From positions 13,129 to 61,560 of the forward strand of contig NZ_MWLM01000073.1 of assembly GCF_002198665.1 (NCBI RefSeq): 48,432 nucleotides of DNA, written 5' to 3'. This stretch comes from Novosphingobium sp. B 225 (GTDB lineage Bacteria; Pseudomonadota; Alphaproteobacteria; Sphingomonadales; Sphingomonadaceae). Positions 17,397 to 26,136 of this stretch are shown here, in pieces (positions within the stretch are counted from its first letter, which is position 1; each line of letters opens with the position of its first letter). The notes under the pieces are model-generated. The model ran no database searches, was not told where the DNA came from, and was given only the letters and a program-made list of their open reading frames with translations. The position numbers and the translations under genes are program-made.

Positions 17397-17873
17397 ATGA
17401 ACGAGGTCAGCAAGGCAAAATCGCTCCACGATCTGCCACCCGGTTTCATCTTTGACCCGGCCCGGGCTTCGGGTCTGATGACCCGCCACGGCCATGGCGG
17501 CTGGCTGGGGCTGAGCTATCACGCCCATGGTCCGGACTGGGTCGAACTGTCGCTGCCCTGGCGTGAGGAACTGGCCGGGCCGGGTGACAGCGGCGTGCTC
17601 GCCTCTGGCCCGATCATCAGCCTGATGGACAATGCCACGTCGATGTCAGCCTGGACCCTGTGCGGGCGGTTCGTGCCTCATGCCACCCTGGACCTGCGGA
17701 TCGATTACATGCGCGCCGCTGTGCCAGGGCGCACGGTGATCGGGCACGGCGAATGCTACAAGCTGACCCGCACCATCGCCTTCATCCGCGGGATTGCGCA
17801 CGATGGCGATCCGGACGATCCGGTGGCGCATGTCGCGGGGACATTCATGGCCACCCACGGATCCTATCTGTGA
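17397..17873 (+). CDS. PaaI-type hotdog thioesterase
   Basis: The 158-aa protein has the hotdog-fold pattern of PaaI thioesterases, with VLASGPIISLMDNATSMSAW as the central helix (Asp/Asn active-site region) and ATLDLRIDYMRAAVPGRTVIG as the following strands. It probably hydrolyses an acyl- or aryl-CoA. It is divergent from the peptide cluster across a 119-base gap and overlaps the next thioesterase gene by four bases (GTGA). The pair may act as a heteromer or on related substrates. Confidence 0.85.
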   Translation: MNEVSKAKSLHDLPPGFIFDPARASGLMTRHGHGGWLGLSYHAHGPDWVELSLPWREELAGPGDSGVLASGPIISLMDNATSMSAWTLCGRFVPHATLDLRIDYMRAAVPGRTVIGHGECYKLTRTIAFIRGIAHDGDPDDPVAHVAGTFMATHGSYL

Positions 17874-18277
17874 ACAGCAGCGACACTGCCTTGCCGCCCT
17901 ACGGCGAAGCGCTGGGGATCGTGGTCGATCATGACGAGGCGGGCAATCCGGTGTTGTCGGTGCCGTTTTCCGCCCGGATGATGGGCCGCCCCGGCTATCT
18001 CCACGGCGGCGCGATGAGCGGGCTGATGGAGATGGCCGCTTTTGCCGCACTGCGCGCCGAGCTGGCCCGCCGGGGCGAGACGGTGCGGCTCAAACCGGTC
18101 AACATCCAGGTCGAATTCATGCGCGGCGGGACCGAGCAGACGACCTATGCACGCGGCACTGTCACCCGCGCCGGCCGCCGCGTCGCGCTCGTCAATGCCG
18201 AGGCGTGGCAGGACGATCCCACCAAGCCGATCGCGCTGGCGCAAATGAAGATCCTGCTCAGCCCCGCCGAAGGGTAA
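17870..18277 (+). CDS. PaaI-type hotdog thioesterase, second copy
   Basis: The 135-aa protein has the hotdog layout: GRPGYLHGGAMSGLMEMAAF, with the HGG motif and acidic residue of the active site, then VNIQVEFMRGGTEQTTYARG. It starts with GTG overlapping the stop of the preceding thioesterase, which fixes the start. The two proteins share the fold but differ clearly: the first lacks the HGG segment (it has LASGPIIS instead). It converges on the siroheme synthase gene, and the two coding regions overlap by 20 bases at their 3' ends. Confidence 0.85.
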   Translation: MNSSDTALPPYGEALGIVVDHDEAGNPVLSVPFSARMMGRPGYLHGGAMSGLMEMAAFAALRAELARRGETVRLKPVNIQVEFMRGGTEQTTYARGTVTRAGRRVALVNAEAWQDDPTKPIALAQMKILLSPAEG

Positions 18278-19007
18278 CCACACTGCCTTCAGGCAAGTGA
18301 TCGCCCGGTGCCAGCCGCGCGGCATCGGCGCGGGCACGGGTGAGCACGGCGGACGGCATGTCCCCGACGAGCACCACGGCATCGGCCGTGCCCAGCCAGC
18401 GTGCCTCACGCAGGGTCAGATCATCGGGATCGTCAGAGCGCAGCACGATCTCGTGGTGCTGCCGGGGCGCATCCTTTGCCCCGTCCAGCCACGCTTCGAG
18501 CCGCGCCGCGCTGTCCGCTTCTAGTGGATCGAGCACGCCGCCCTCAGCCAGCGCAGCGTCAATCGCCCGCCGCCGGTCGCCCGCATCGGCCCAGCGCGCG
18601 CGCAATCTGGCCCGCGCCGCCCCCAATCCTTCCGCGAGTGCCCCCAGTGAGGCGGGAAGCAAGCCTTCCAGCCGCAGCCGCACTGCTTTGGCCAGCCCGG
18701 CCGAAACCCCGCCCGTGCCGACCGCGATCACCACCGCCCCGCGTTCCAGCAAGCTGGGCACGGTAAAATCGCACAGCTCTGGCCGGTCGGTAACGTTGAC
18801 CAGCAGCCCGCGCGCCTTCAGCCGTGCCGCTGCCGCCTCCGGCTCGGCCATGGCAACAAAGGCCAGTCTGGCTTCGGCATTGTCTTCGCCCACCACCACG
18901 GCCCCGGCGCGTTCCACCAGCCGCCGCTTGGCCTCTCCCGCCTCGCCTTCGCCCAGCACGATCACGCGCTGGCCGGTCAGACGGTGGAAAAGGGGCAGGC
19001 TGTGCAT
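18258..19007 (-). CDS. Siroheme synthase N-domain protein (precorrin-2 dehydrogenase/ferrochelatase type)
   Basis: The 249-aa protein starts MHSLPLFHRLTGQRVIVLGEGEAG, an NAD-binding beta-alpha-beta unit, and continues LLVNVTDRPELCDFTVPSLLERG and VIAVGTGGVSAGLAKAVR, the pattern of CysG N-terminal domains. It would oxidise precorrin-2 and insert iron to give siroheme, the cofactor of sulfite and nitrite reductases. The C-terminal methyltransferase domain of full CysG is absent; the last 80 residues (HHEIVLRSDDPDDLTLREA) look like a remnant of its beginning. Its ATG overlaps the lysA stop by one base. Confidence 0.88.
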   Translation of the reverse strand: MHSLPLFHRLTGQRVIVLGEGEAGEAKRRLVERAGAVVVGEDNAEARLAFVAMAEPEAAAARLKARGLLVNVTDRPELCDFTVPSLLERGAVVIAVGTGGVSAGLAKAVRLRLEGLLPASLGALAEGLGAARARLRARWADAGDRRRAIDAALAEGGVLDPLEADSAARLEAWLDGAKDAPRQHHEIVLRSDDPDDLTLREARWLGTADAVVLVGDMPSAVLTRARADAARLAPGDHLPEGSVVTLRRG

Positions 19008-20269
19008 CAGTCCAGCCAGTCCGGCACCCGCTCTGCCGCGCTGATCGCTTCGGGGACAATCCGGTCAGCCACCACCGCGAACTTGTCCCCATCGACCATC
19101 ACTTCGGCCACGAACCCGCGGCTGTTATAAGAGCTGGCCATGGTCGCGCCATAGGCACCGGCGGTGCGGAATACCGCCAGATCACCAGGTTCAACCGCGT
19201 CAATTTCGCGGTCCATGGCAAAGGTATCGCCGGTTTCGCAGATCGGGCCGACGATATGCGCGGCCATGCGGCTGCCATTGGGGCGGACGGCGTCAAAATC
19301 GTGCCACGCCCCGTACATGGCCGGGCGGGCCAGATCGTTCATCGCCGCATCGACGATCACGAACGGGGTGTTGTTCGAACTGCGCTTGACCCGCACCACC
19401 CGGGTCAGCAGCAGCCCGGCATTGCCGCAGATCACCCGGCCGGGTTCGAACATCAGGGTAGCATCCCAGCGCGCCGTAACCCGCGCAACCATCGCGCCGT
19501 ATTCCTCTGGCGAGGGGAACACTTCGCCCGCCTTGTACGGCACGCCCAGCCCGCCGCCAAGGTCAGCGTGGGTCACGCTCAGCCCGGCGGCGCGGATTTC
19601 AGCGATCAGTTCGCCCAGCTTGCCAAAGGCTTCTTCCAGCGGTTCCAGCTGCGACAGCTGGCTACCGATGTGGACTGCCACCCCGCGCATATCGAGTCCC
19701 GGCAGGGCGGATAGCCGGGCATAGATCCCCGCCGCCCGGTCAATCGGCACGCCGAACTTGTTTTCGGCCTTGCCGGTGGAAATCTTGGCATGGGTGCGGG
19801 CATCGACGTCTGGATTGACCCGCAGCGCACAGGGCGCGCGCTGGCCCAGCGCGGCGGCGAGCGCGGCGAGTTCGACGCCCTCTTCCTCGCTTTCGATGTT
19901 GAACTGCCCGATCCCGCTTTCCAGCCCCTGGACCATTTCTGTGGCGGTCTTGCCTACGCCAGAGAACACCACGTCCTGCGGTGCCATCCCGGCGGCGAGC
20001 GCGCGGGCCAGTTCACCGCCCGAAACCACGTCCGCCCCCAGCCCTTCGCGCTGCATCACCCGCAGCACCGCCAGGTTGGGATTGGCCTTGACCGCGAATG
20101 CCACGTGGCTGCGCGGCAGACCCGCCAGTGCCGCCTTGAACACCCGCGCGTGGCGTTCCAGCGTGGCGCGGGAATAGACGTAAACTGGGGTGCCAACCGC
20201 CTCGGCGATGGCACTCAGCGGGACGTTTTCGGCGTGGAGTTCGCCGCCGATAAGCTCAAAATGGTTCAT
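19007..20269 (-). CDS. lysA: Diaminopimelate decarboxylase
   Basis: The 420-aa PLP enzyme makes lysine from meso-diaminopimelate. Lys61 in HVAFAVKANPNLAVLR is the PLP-binding residue. Further signatures are SGGELARAL, NIESEEEG, DLGGGLGVPY, EPGRVICGNAGLLLTRV and the late CETGDTFAMDREI, with the substrate Cys. It starts 12 bases after the LptM-like lipoprotein gene and overlaps the siroheme gene by one base. argH-lipoprotein-lysA is a recurrent order in this group. Confidence 0.97.
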   Translation of the reverse strand: MNHFELIGGELHAENVPLSAIAEAVGTPVYVYSRATLERHARVFKAALAGLPRSHVAFAVKANPNLAVLRVMQREGLGADVVSGGELARALAAGMAPQDVVFSGVGKTATEMVQGLESGIGQFNIESEEEGVELAALAAALGQRAPCALRVNPDVDARTHAKISTGKAENKFGVPIDRAAGIYARLSALPGLDMRGVAVHIGSQLSQLEPLEEAFGKLGELIAEIRAAGLSVTHADLGGGLGVPYKAGEVFPSPEEYGAMVARVTARWDATLMFEPGRVICGNAGLLLTRVVRVKRSSNNTPFVIVDAAMNDLARPAMYGAWHDFDAVRPNGSRMAAHIVGPICETGDTFAMDREIDAVEPGDLAVFRTAGAYGATMASSYNSRGFVAEVMVDGDKFAVVADRIVPEAISAAERVPDWLD

Positions 20270-20281
20270 TGGGTCGCTAAC

Positions 20282-20527
20282 TCAGGAAGGGGGCAGGTCA
20301 AACGGATCGTCGGCACGTTCTTCCGACCGTTTTCGCAGTTCGACGCTGCGCTCCGGGGCCGACTGGACCGTAACCTTGGTCAGGTCATCGGCGCTGGGCT
20401 GATCTTCGCGGCCATAGGGCGCGGGCGGGAGCTGCTTGCCCGGACGCGGCTTCAGATCTGCCTTCTGCCCGCAAGCGGCCAGGGCCAGTATCGCAGCGGC
20501 AAGGAACAGGCGGCGCATCGGTGTCAC
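20282..20527 (-). CDS. Small LptM-like lipoprotein
   Basis: The 81-aa precursor has a lipobox at [14 protein letters not shown], so the mature protein is lipid-anchored from Cys19 onward. The sequence [16 protein letters not shown] after the Cys matches the short lipoprotein found upstream of lysA in many proteobacteria (YifL/LptM type), which helps mature the LPS transport protein LptD in enterobacteria. The remainder is charged and Pro-rich. GTG at 20527 overlaps the argH stop by four bases; the ATG three codons later ([13 protein letters not shown]) is an equally good start. Confidence 0.8.
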   Translation of the reverse strand: MTPMRRLFLAAAILALAACGQKADLKPRPGKQLPPAPYGREDQPSADDLTKVTVQSAPERSVELRKRSEERADDPFDLPPS

Positions 20528-21897
20528 TCCAGCCCCAGCGCCATGCGCGCTTCAGCTACACGTAGCCTTACCTGATCGGGCGCGGTTCCGCCATGGCTGG
20601 CGCGCGCGGCGACCGATGCCTCGACCGAGAGGGCAGCATAGACCCGCTCATCAATCCGCGCATCGATGGCCTGCAGATCGTCCAGCGGCAACTGATCGAG
20701 CGCCACGCCCCGGCTTTCCGCCAGCTTGACTGCGGCGCCGGTGATGTGGTGCGCTTCGCGGAACGGAATGTTCGCCTGCCGCACCAGCCAATCGGCCAGA
20801 TCGGTGGCGGTGGCATAGCCAAGCTCTGCCGCAGCGCGCATCCGGTCAGTCCGGAACGTGGTTTCCGCGACCATCCCGGTCATCGCGGCCAGGCAGAGGG
20901 TCAGCAGGCCAGCCGCTTCGAACACCGGCGGCTTATCGTCCTGCATGTCCTTGGAATAGGCGAGCGGCAGGCCCTTCATCGTGATCATCAGGCTGGTCAG
21001 GCTGCCGATGATCCGCCCGGCATGGCCGCGTACCAGCTCTGCCGCATCGGGGTTCTTCTTTTGCGGCATGATCGAGCTGCCGGTGGAAAGGCTGTCGGGC
21101 AAGCGGACAAAGCCGAACGGCTGGCTGGCCCAAATGATGAATTCCTCGGCCAGCCGCGACAGGTGCAGCGCGGTTTGCGCGGCGGCCATCAGGTAATCGA
21201 GCGCGAAATCGCGGTCCGAAACCGAATCGAGGCTGTTGGCAGTCGGGCCATCGAAGCCAAGCGCGCTGGCAGTGGCATGACGGTCGATCGGAAAGCCGGT
21301 TCCGGCCAGGGCCGCGCTGCCGAGCGGGCTCTGATTCATCCGCGCCCGTGCATCAGCAAAGCGTGAGCGATCGCGCCGGGCCATTTCGTAATAGGCCATC
21401 AGGTGGTGGCCGAGAGTGACCGGCTGCGCGGTTTGCAGATGGGTGAAGCCGGGCATGATGCTGGCGGCGTGTTCCCCAGCGCGGGTTACCAGTGCCGCCT
21501 GCAGCGCCGCCAGTCCGGCATCGGCGGCATCGCAGGCATCGCGCACCCACAGCCGGAAATCGGTCGCTACCTGATCGTTGCGGCTGCGCGCGGTGTGCAG
21601 GCGCCCTGCCACCGGGCCGATCAGTTCGGCCAGCCGGCTTTCGGTGGTCATGTGGATGTCTTCAAGGTCCCAGTTTTCGGGCACCCCGGTGGCGGCATAT
21701 TCGGCCGCCACGGAATCGAGCCCGGCGGAAATGGTCGCGGCATCCTCTGCGCTGACGATCCCTTGTGCGCCCAGCATCGCGACGTGCGCCTTGCTTGCCG
21801 CGATGTCTTGCCGCCACAAGGCCTTGTCGAACGGGATCGAGGCATTTATCTCGCGCATGATCGCGGAGGGACCTTCGGCGAACCGACCACCCCACAT
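20524..21897 (-). CDS. argH: Argininosuccinate lyase
   Basis: The 457-aa enzyme splits argininosuccinate into arginine and fumarate. The N-terminus [20 protein letters not shown] is typical, [13 protein letters not shown] and [16 protein letters not shown] are active-site segments, and [19 protein letters not shown] is the fumarase-superfamily signature with the catalytic Ser. The ATG at 21897 begins the conserved sequence. It stands head to head with the TlpA-type gene, whose likely start is only five bases away, so its promoter must lie within that neighbour. Confidence 0.97.
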   Translation of the reverse strand: MWGGRFAEGPSAIMREINASIPFDKALWRQDIAASKAHVAMLGAQGIVSAEDAATISAGLDSVAAEYAATGVPENWDLEDIHMTTESRLAELIGPVAGRLHTARSRNDQVATDFRLWVRDACDAADAGLAALQAALVTRAGEHAASIMPGFTHLQTAQPVTLGHHLMAYYEMARRDRSRFADARARMNQSPLGSAALAGTGFPIDRHATASALGFDGPTANSLDSVSDRDFALDYLMAAAQTALHLSRLAEEFIIWASQPFGFVRLPDSLSTGSSIMPQKKNPDAAELVRGHAGRIIGSLTSLMITMKGLPLAYSKDMQDDKPPVFEAAGLLTLCLAAMTGMVAETTFRTDRMRAAAELGYATATDLADWLVRQANIPFREAHHITGAAVKLAESRGVALDQLPLDDLQAIDARIDERVYAALSVEASVAARASHGGTAPDQVRLRVAEARMALGLE

Positions 21898-21901
21898 CGC
21901 A

Positions 21902-22471
21902 TTGGAGCCGCTCTTGCTATCGTCCCGCTCACTCACAGCCCTGATCCTCGGCATGACCGTCCTGGTCGCGGGGTGCGATAGGCAAAGCGGGGACGCGGCG
22001 CAACCGCAAGCAGCACCGGGCGGCGATGCAGGCGCTGGCCTACTCGACGCCAGCCACAAGGGCAGCGAGCTGCCCGACTTCACTTTCAAGGACGCCAGCG
22101 GCAAGGAATTGCGGCTCGCCAGCCTGAAGGGCAAGCCGCTGCTGATCAACCTGTGGGCCACCTGGTGCGGGCCCTGCGTGGCTGAACTGCCGACCTTGCA
22201 AAAGCTGGCGCAGGACCGCAAGGGTCAGTTGCAGGTGCAGATCGTCAGCCAGGACATGGGCGAAGGCGGGGCGGTGGCCGATTTCCTCAAGGCGCGCACG
22301 ATCACCGCGTTGCCGGCATGGCTTGATCCGGACAACCAGTTGGCCAGCCATTACAAGGCGGAAACCCTGCCGACGACGATCTATTACGGTGCGGACGGGC
22401 GCGAGCGGTGGCGCTGGATCGGCGGGCGCGATTGGGGCAGCGCCGATACGGCCGTGCTGCTGAACCAATAG
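21902..22471 (+). CDS. TlpA-type thioredoxin-fold lipoprotein
   Basis: The 189-aa protein has a lipobox ([11 protein letters not shown]) with Cys24, a Gly/Ala-rich linker, and a thioredoxin domain with the redox motif [20 protein letters not shown] and the cis-Pro region [10 protein letters not shown]. TlpA/ResA proteins keep periplasmic cysteines reduced, often for cytochrome c or CuA assembly. No ATG occurs before the hydrophobic segment, so a TTG at 21902 (or 21914) is taken as start; ATG at 21953 would leave too short a signal. It converges on tRNA-Val, with seven bases between. Confidence 0.85.
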   Translation: MEPLLLSSRSLTALILGMTVLVAGCDRQSGDAAQPQAAPGGDAGAGLLDASHKGSELPDFTFKDASGKELRLASLKGKPLLINLWATWCGPCVAELPTLQKLAQDRKGQLQVQIVSQDMGEGGAVADFLKARTITALPAWLDPDNQLASHYKAETLPTTIYYGADGRERWRWIGGRDWGSADTAVLLNQ

Positions 22472-22478
22472 CAAGGGG

Positions 22479-22554
22479 TGGTGGGCGCTAACGGGCTCGA
22501 ACCGCTGACCCTCTCGGTGTAAACGAGATGCTCTACCAACTGAGCTAAGCGCCC
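22479..22554 (-). tRNA. tRNA-Val (anticodon TAC)
   Basis: The 76-base sequence folds as a cloverleaf. The acceptor stem is GGGCGCT with AGCGCCC, followed by A and an encoded CCA. The D arm contains AGCTCAGTTGGTAGAGC, the anticodon stem CTCGT/ACGAG-type pairing encloses TTTACAC (anticodon TAC, reading GTA), and the T arm contains GGTTCGAACCC. All invariant positions that I checked are normal. Confidence 0.95.
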
Positions 22555-22689
22555 CCCGTACCGGACAAGTGCCGGGGAAGGCCGCCTCTTTAGTGTGCCA
22601 GCCGAAATCGTCAATCACTGTGACTTGATTTACCGCATTGTTCACCTACCTGGGCCGTGGTCTGCTGCTGCGCAGACGGAGGAATGCAC

Positions 22690-23328
22690 ATGAGCAGCTA
22701 CGGCGACGACATCTATGCCGAACCGGCCACGATCAACCCCGATACGCTGGCGGCGCTGGGCCCGCTTGCCCCGCTTGCCGGGATCTGGGAAGGGACGCGC
22801 GGGGTGGACATTGCCCCCAAGCAGGCGGGGCCGCGGACGCAGGAATATCGCGAACGGATCGAACTGCAACCGGTCGATCCCGGTAACAACGGCCCGCAGC
22901 TGCTTTACGCCCTGCGGTATCACACCTGGATCTGCAAGCCGGGTGAAAGCGGGACCTATCACGATCAGGTGGGCTACTGGCTGTGGGAACCGGCCAGCCA
23001 GACGGTGATGCACAGCCTGACCATCCCGCGCGGGCAAACCGTGCTGGCGGCCGGGCAGGCTGCGCCCGATGCCCGTCAGTTTACCTTGCGGGCAGAGCGC
23101 GGCAGCACGGACTATGGGATCTGTTCCAACCCCTATCTCGAGAGCAATTTCCGTACCGACAGTTTCGAGATTACGGTAACTGTCCACGCTGATGGCACCT
23201 GGTCCTATGACGAAGATACGGTGATGACGATCAAGGGACAGAGCGAACCGTTTCACCACCGGGACCGTAACCACCTGACCCGGATCGCCGCGCCGACCCC
23301 CAATCCGGTGGCACCGCAGGGGCAGTGA
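22690..23328 (+). CDS. FABP-like heme-binding beta-barrel protein (nitrobindin-like)
   Basis: The 212-aa protein has LAPLAGIWEGTRGVDIAPKQ, the LxGxWxG start of the nitrobindin/DUF1794 beta-barrel family, and alternating short strands (QVGYWLWEPASQTVMHSLTI, RGQTVLAAGQ) after it. Related proteins bind heme and nitric oxide or peroxynitrite products. The conserved heme His expected near the C-terminus could be in PFHHRDRNHLTRI. GGAGG at 22678-22682 lies seven bases before the ATG at 22690, which decides that start over the ATG at 22684. It is followed four bases later by the convergent regulator gene. Confidence 0.75.
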   Translation: MSSYGDDIYAEPATINPDTLAALGPLAPLAGIWEGTRGVDIAPKQAGPRTQEYRERIELQPVDPGNNGPQLLYALRYHTWICKPGESGTYHDQVGYWLWEPASQTVMHSLTIPRGQTVLAAGQAAPDARQFTLRAERGSTDYGICSNPYLESNFRTDSFEITVTVHADGTWSYDEDTVMTIKGQSEPFHHRDRNHLTRIAAPTPNPVAPQGQ

Positions 23329-23331
23329 CCG

Positions 23332-24327
23332 TCAGACCAGCGCCAGGGCCTGCTGGTCGATTGCAGCGAAGTAGCGGGCCATGCCGTCAGACGCCGTATC
23401 GCTGAGCGCGATGAAGGCGCGGCGGCGGTCGCTGGGGTCTTCAACGCGTTCGAACAGCCCCGCTTCGGTCATCTGGCCGATCCAGCGCAGTGCAGTGGTG
23501 GGCGGCACCCCGCTGGCGATGCACAGGCTGGTGACGGATACCCGCGTATGCTCGGCCCGCGCGGCGGTGAGATCTAGCAGCATGTCCCAGGCCGGATCGG
23601 CGAACAGCTCTCCATCGAAAAAGCGCGCGCGCTGCTGGCGGGAGCGGATGATCCGGCGCACCAGCCGGGGATCGGGCAAAGGCGTGCGCGTCTGGCGCAG
23701 CACCGGTTCGCCCATTCCGGCCGGAGCGCCGAAAAAGGCCGGACGCGGGCTTTCCAGCGCCAGTGCCGCTTCGCCTTCACGGTCCAGCGGGGTAATCCCG
23801 GAGCGCGCGCCGATCCGTTCGAGCCGCTGGGCGATCTGGCCGACCTGTTCGGTCAGTCGCAGCAGCGTCAGCCGGTCATCCTCGCTCAGTTCGCGCAGCC
23901 GCAGCCCCGGAACCTGCCCCAGCACCCGGCCCAGCGCGATCACGCGTTCGGCCCGACTGGGATCGACCAGCAATTGCGGGGCCGACTGGTCCAGACAGGC
24001 AAACACATCGTCCAGTGCGGACACACTGGTCGAAACCACCAGCTGCGCCCCGGCATGGGCCGCGCGCAGATCAAGCCGGGTCAGCGCGGCAAGCGTCGCG
24101 CCATCGACCGCGGGGCAATCAACCAGCACCACCCCGCCCAGCCCCTGCGCCTGCCCATCGAGCAAATCCGCCAGCCCGCCGACCTGCCCGATCCGGAACC
24201 CTGCCATTTCGGCATCGTCGCGCATTTCCAGCCGCACATCGGGCCGATCGGCAAAGACCGAGAGCAACAGGGGGACCCCGGCTGCATCGTTGGCGGGCAA
24301 GGCATAGGCAAAATCAGCTTGGGCCAT
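23332..24327 (-). CDS. MarR-like winged-helix regulator with extra N-terminal domain
   Basis: The 331-aa protein has a C-terminal winged-helix domain (about 230-325): DMLLDLTAARAEHTRVSVTS, CIASGVPPTTALRWIGQMTE as recognition helix, and DPSDRRRAFIALSD as the wing, close to MarR family proteins. The N-terminal 150 residues (VVLVDCPAVDGATLAALTRL, AGAQLVVSTSVSALDDVFAC) alternate strands and helices like a receiver-type fold but lack an obvious phosphoacceptor set. A helical linker with RLTEQVGQIAQRLERIG may form a coiled coil. The ATG at 24327 is preferred; a longer frame starts inside the promoter. Its targets are unknown; the candidate operator just upstream suggests autoregulation. Confidence 0.75.
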   Translation of the reverse strand: MAQADFAYALPANDAAGVPLLLSVFADRPDVRLEMRDDAEMAGFRIGQVGGLADLLDGQAQGLGGVVLVDCPAVDGATLAALTRLDLRAAHAGAQLVVSTSVSALDDVFACLDQSAPQLLVDPSRAERVIALGRVLGQVPGLRLRELSEDDRLTLLRLTEQVGQIAQRLERIGARSGITPLDREGEAALALESPRPAFFGAPAGMGEPVLRQTRTPLPDPRLVRRIIRSRQQRARFFDGELFADPAWDMLLDLTAARAEHTRVSVTSLCIASGVPPTTALRWIGQMTEAGLFERVEDPSDRRRAFIALSDTASDGMARYFAAIDQQALALV

Positions 24328-24341
24328 CGGGTCCGACTCCG

Positions 24342-24385
24342 GTTCCGTTATGGAACGAGAGTAGAACAAAGAGAGGCCATGTCAA
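24342..24385 (-). promoter_or_regulatory. Promoter and candidate operator of the MarR-like gene
   Basis: On the minus strand TTGACA (24385-24380) is followed after 16 bases by TACTCT (24363-24358). Immediately downstream is the perfect inverted repeat GTTCC-GTTAT-GGAAC (24356-24342), which would cover the transcription start. This layout fits repression of the gene by its own product, but binding is inference. Confidence 0.5.
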
Positions 24386-24485
24386 GAATTAGAAGTGACC
24401 CTCACTTGTCACACGGCGAATAAGCATTTGCCAACCGCCTGGTTTGGTGTGAGCTTTCCCTTGTGAATCAGCGAGGGAGAGGGAT

Positions 24486-26117
24486 ATGGCGAGGCTGCTC
24501 GAAAAGGGACTGGCTGGCGCGCTCTGTTGTCTGATCGGCTTCTGGGCAACGGGCGAGGCTTACGCGCAGACTGCCCCGACCGACTATCTGGTCCAGCAGG
24601 TCTGTACGACCACACAGGGTGCTGTTGTCGCGATCGATCCGGTCAATTGCGCGCCGTCATTGCGCCGCAAACTGGCGATTGGCGAGGCCCTGCCCTATCA
24701 CAAGATGGACTATCAGGGCGAACAGATCAGCGATTCCTTCCCGATCGACGATGCTAACGGCATCACCAGGGCTGTGCAGACGTTCTTCTTCACCCGGCCC
24801 AGCGATTCGATCCGCCATCCCGACACACTGGTCCCGCTTGATGGACAGTTCGAACCCAATGCTTTTTACGCAGGCTATTTTCCTGATGATCGCTATCGGG
24901 ATGCCAGCCAGCACTATCTTGTTCATTTCGATCCCAAAAACGGCGGCTACAATATTATCGGCGCGGACGGCAGCTATGTCTATTTTCGCGGAACCTACGA
25001 TCCGGTCGGCGGCTGGCAACCCTGGTGGACTCCCGATTGTCAGGCCAAGGGCTGGCTGCTTATGCCAAGTACGTCCTTTGCGGTCGGCAGCTCTGGCCAG
25101 GCCCAGTCGCCAACCGATCACTACGCGTCGTGCCCGGGCACGGTTGCAACGCAGGCGTCATCGGTCGACTGGCACCATTCCACCTTCACCTTTGCAACTA
25201 ACAAATCGCTCGACAGCTATTACGCCTATCATTTCTCGCCATTCGACGGAGCGATGGAAGCAACCTACCTGACCAGGGAATATGGCGTGACCAGGTTTGA
25301 ATCCTGGCGCGACCTTTCGCGCTATCCGATCGAAAATCAGGCACAGTTGACGGCTTTCGCGCAGTGGCGCTGCCCCAATGTGCCAACTACCACACAGTTG
25401 CGAGGGCACACCTATACCATCATCGACTGCCGCGACTGGTCAAAGGTTGTCTTCGAAGGCACCCCTGCAGCCCCGATCTCGTGGCTGCCCACTGCAAATC
25501 CCAATCAGCAGCCCAACCTGCCGCTGTGGCCGGTCGATCCGCTCTACACACGCAGCAACACGCTGAAGGACGGCTATCTGGGTGGCCCCTATGCCGCTGG
25601 CGGTGCCTTCGGCCAGGGGAACTGTGGGCTGGGAGCCTGGACGCGCACCACTGCGCCTGGCGCAACGCTCAATTGGGCCTGGGCTCCGGTCGATACGCCG
25701 ATGACCACCCAGAAAAACTGCACCCTGCTGTTTTCGACACCCGACGATCCCGGAACCAATCCGACGCAGGCGATTGTACAAACCCAGCCAATCCCTTCCT
25801 CTGCCAACAGCTCTCTCGCCAGCTACGGCGTGACGCTGTGGGCGCCGCAATGGACCGTTGGCACACCCATGCCCCAGGTGCGCGTAGCCATGATCCAGAT
25901 GAACGGTGCCACCCAGGTCGGATCAAGCATCATGACCGTCAATCTGACGAACCGGCCCGCTGTGTTCCGCGCCACCGCGACCATGAGCGGAATTGCCAAC
26001 AGCGTTGTGTTCAAGATCTACCCGATGACCGCGATGACCGAATTTCAGTTCACCGGCGCCTGGGTCAATATCAAGCCCAAGCTGACGGAGCCGAGAAGCG
26101 GATGTCGCTATTGCTGA
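24486..26117 (+). CDS. Large secreted protein of unknown function
   Basis: The 543-aa product has a signal peptide (LAGALCCLIGFWATGEAYA, likely cut before QTAPTDY at about residue 28) and no other membrane segment. I do not recognise the family. The mature protein is rich in Trp, Tyr, Pro and Asn, has about ten scattered Cys that could pair as disulfides, and has beta-rich stretches such as GGYNIIGADGSYVYFRGTYD. It ends in a Cys-containing tail (RSGCRYC). The 60 bases from 25201 are 50% GC by count against 70% for 60 bases of purA from 27061, so the gene may have been acquired. The ATG is preceded by GAGGGAGAGG, a good ribosome-binding site. Confidence 0.7.
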   Translation: MARLLEKGLAGALCCLIGFWATGEAYAQTAPTDYLVQQVCTTTQGAVVAIDPVNCAPSLRRKLAIGEALPYHKMDYQGEQISDSFPIDDANGITRAVQTFFFTRPSDSIRHPDTLVPLDGQFEPNAFYAGYFPDDRYRDASQHYLVHFDPKNGGYNIIGADGSYVYFRGTYDPVGGWQPWWTPDCQAKGWLLMPSTSFAVGSSGQAQSPTDHYASCPGTVATQASSVDWHHSTFTFATNKSLDSYYAYHFSPFDGAMEATYLTREYGVTRFESWRDLSRYPIENQAQLTAFAQWRCPNVPTTTQLRGHTYTIIDCRDWSKVVFEGTPAAPISWLPTANPNQQPNLPLWPVDPLYTRSNTLKDGYLGGPYAAGGAFGQGNCGLGAWTRTTAPGATLNWAWAPVDTPMTTQKNCTLLFSTPDDPGTNPTQAIVQTQPIPSSANSSLASYGVTLWAPQWTVGTPMPQVRVAMIQMNGATQVGSSIMTVNLTNRPAVFRATATMSGIANSVVFKIYPMTAMTEFQFTGAWVNIKPKLTEPRSGCRYC

Positions 26118-26136
26118 GCGCCCCCGCGCGCCGCGA

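Noticed and set aside
17660..17869. Longer N-terminus for the second thioesterase
   Set aside because: The extra 70 codons are an out-of-frame reading of the first thioesterase and are Arg/His-rich; GTG at 17870 overlaps the previous stop as expected.
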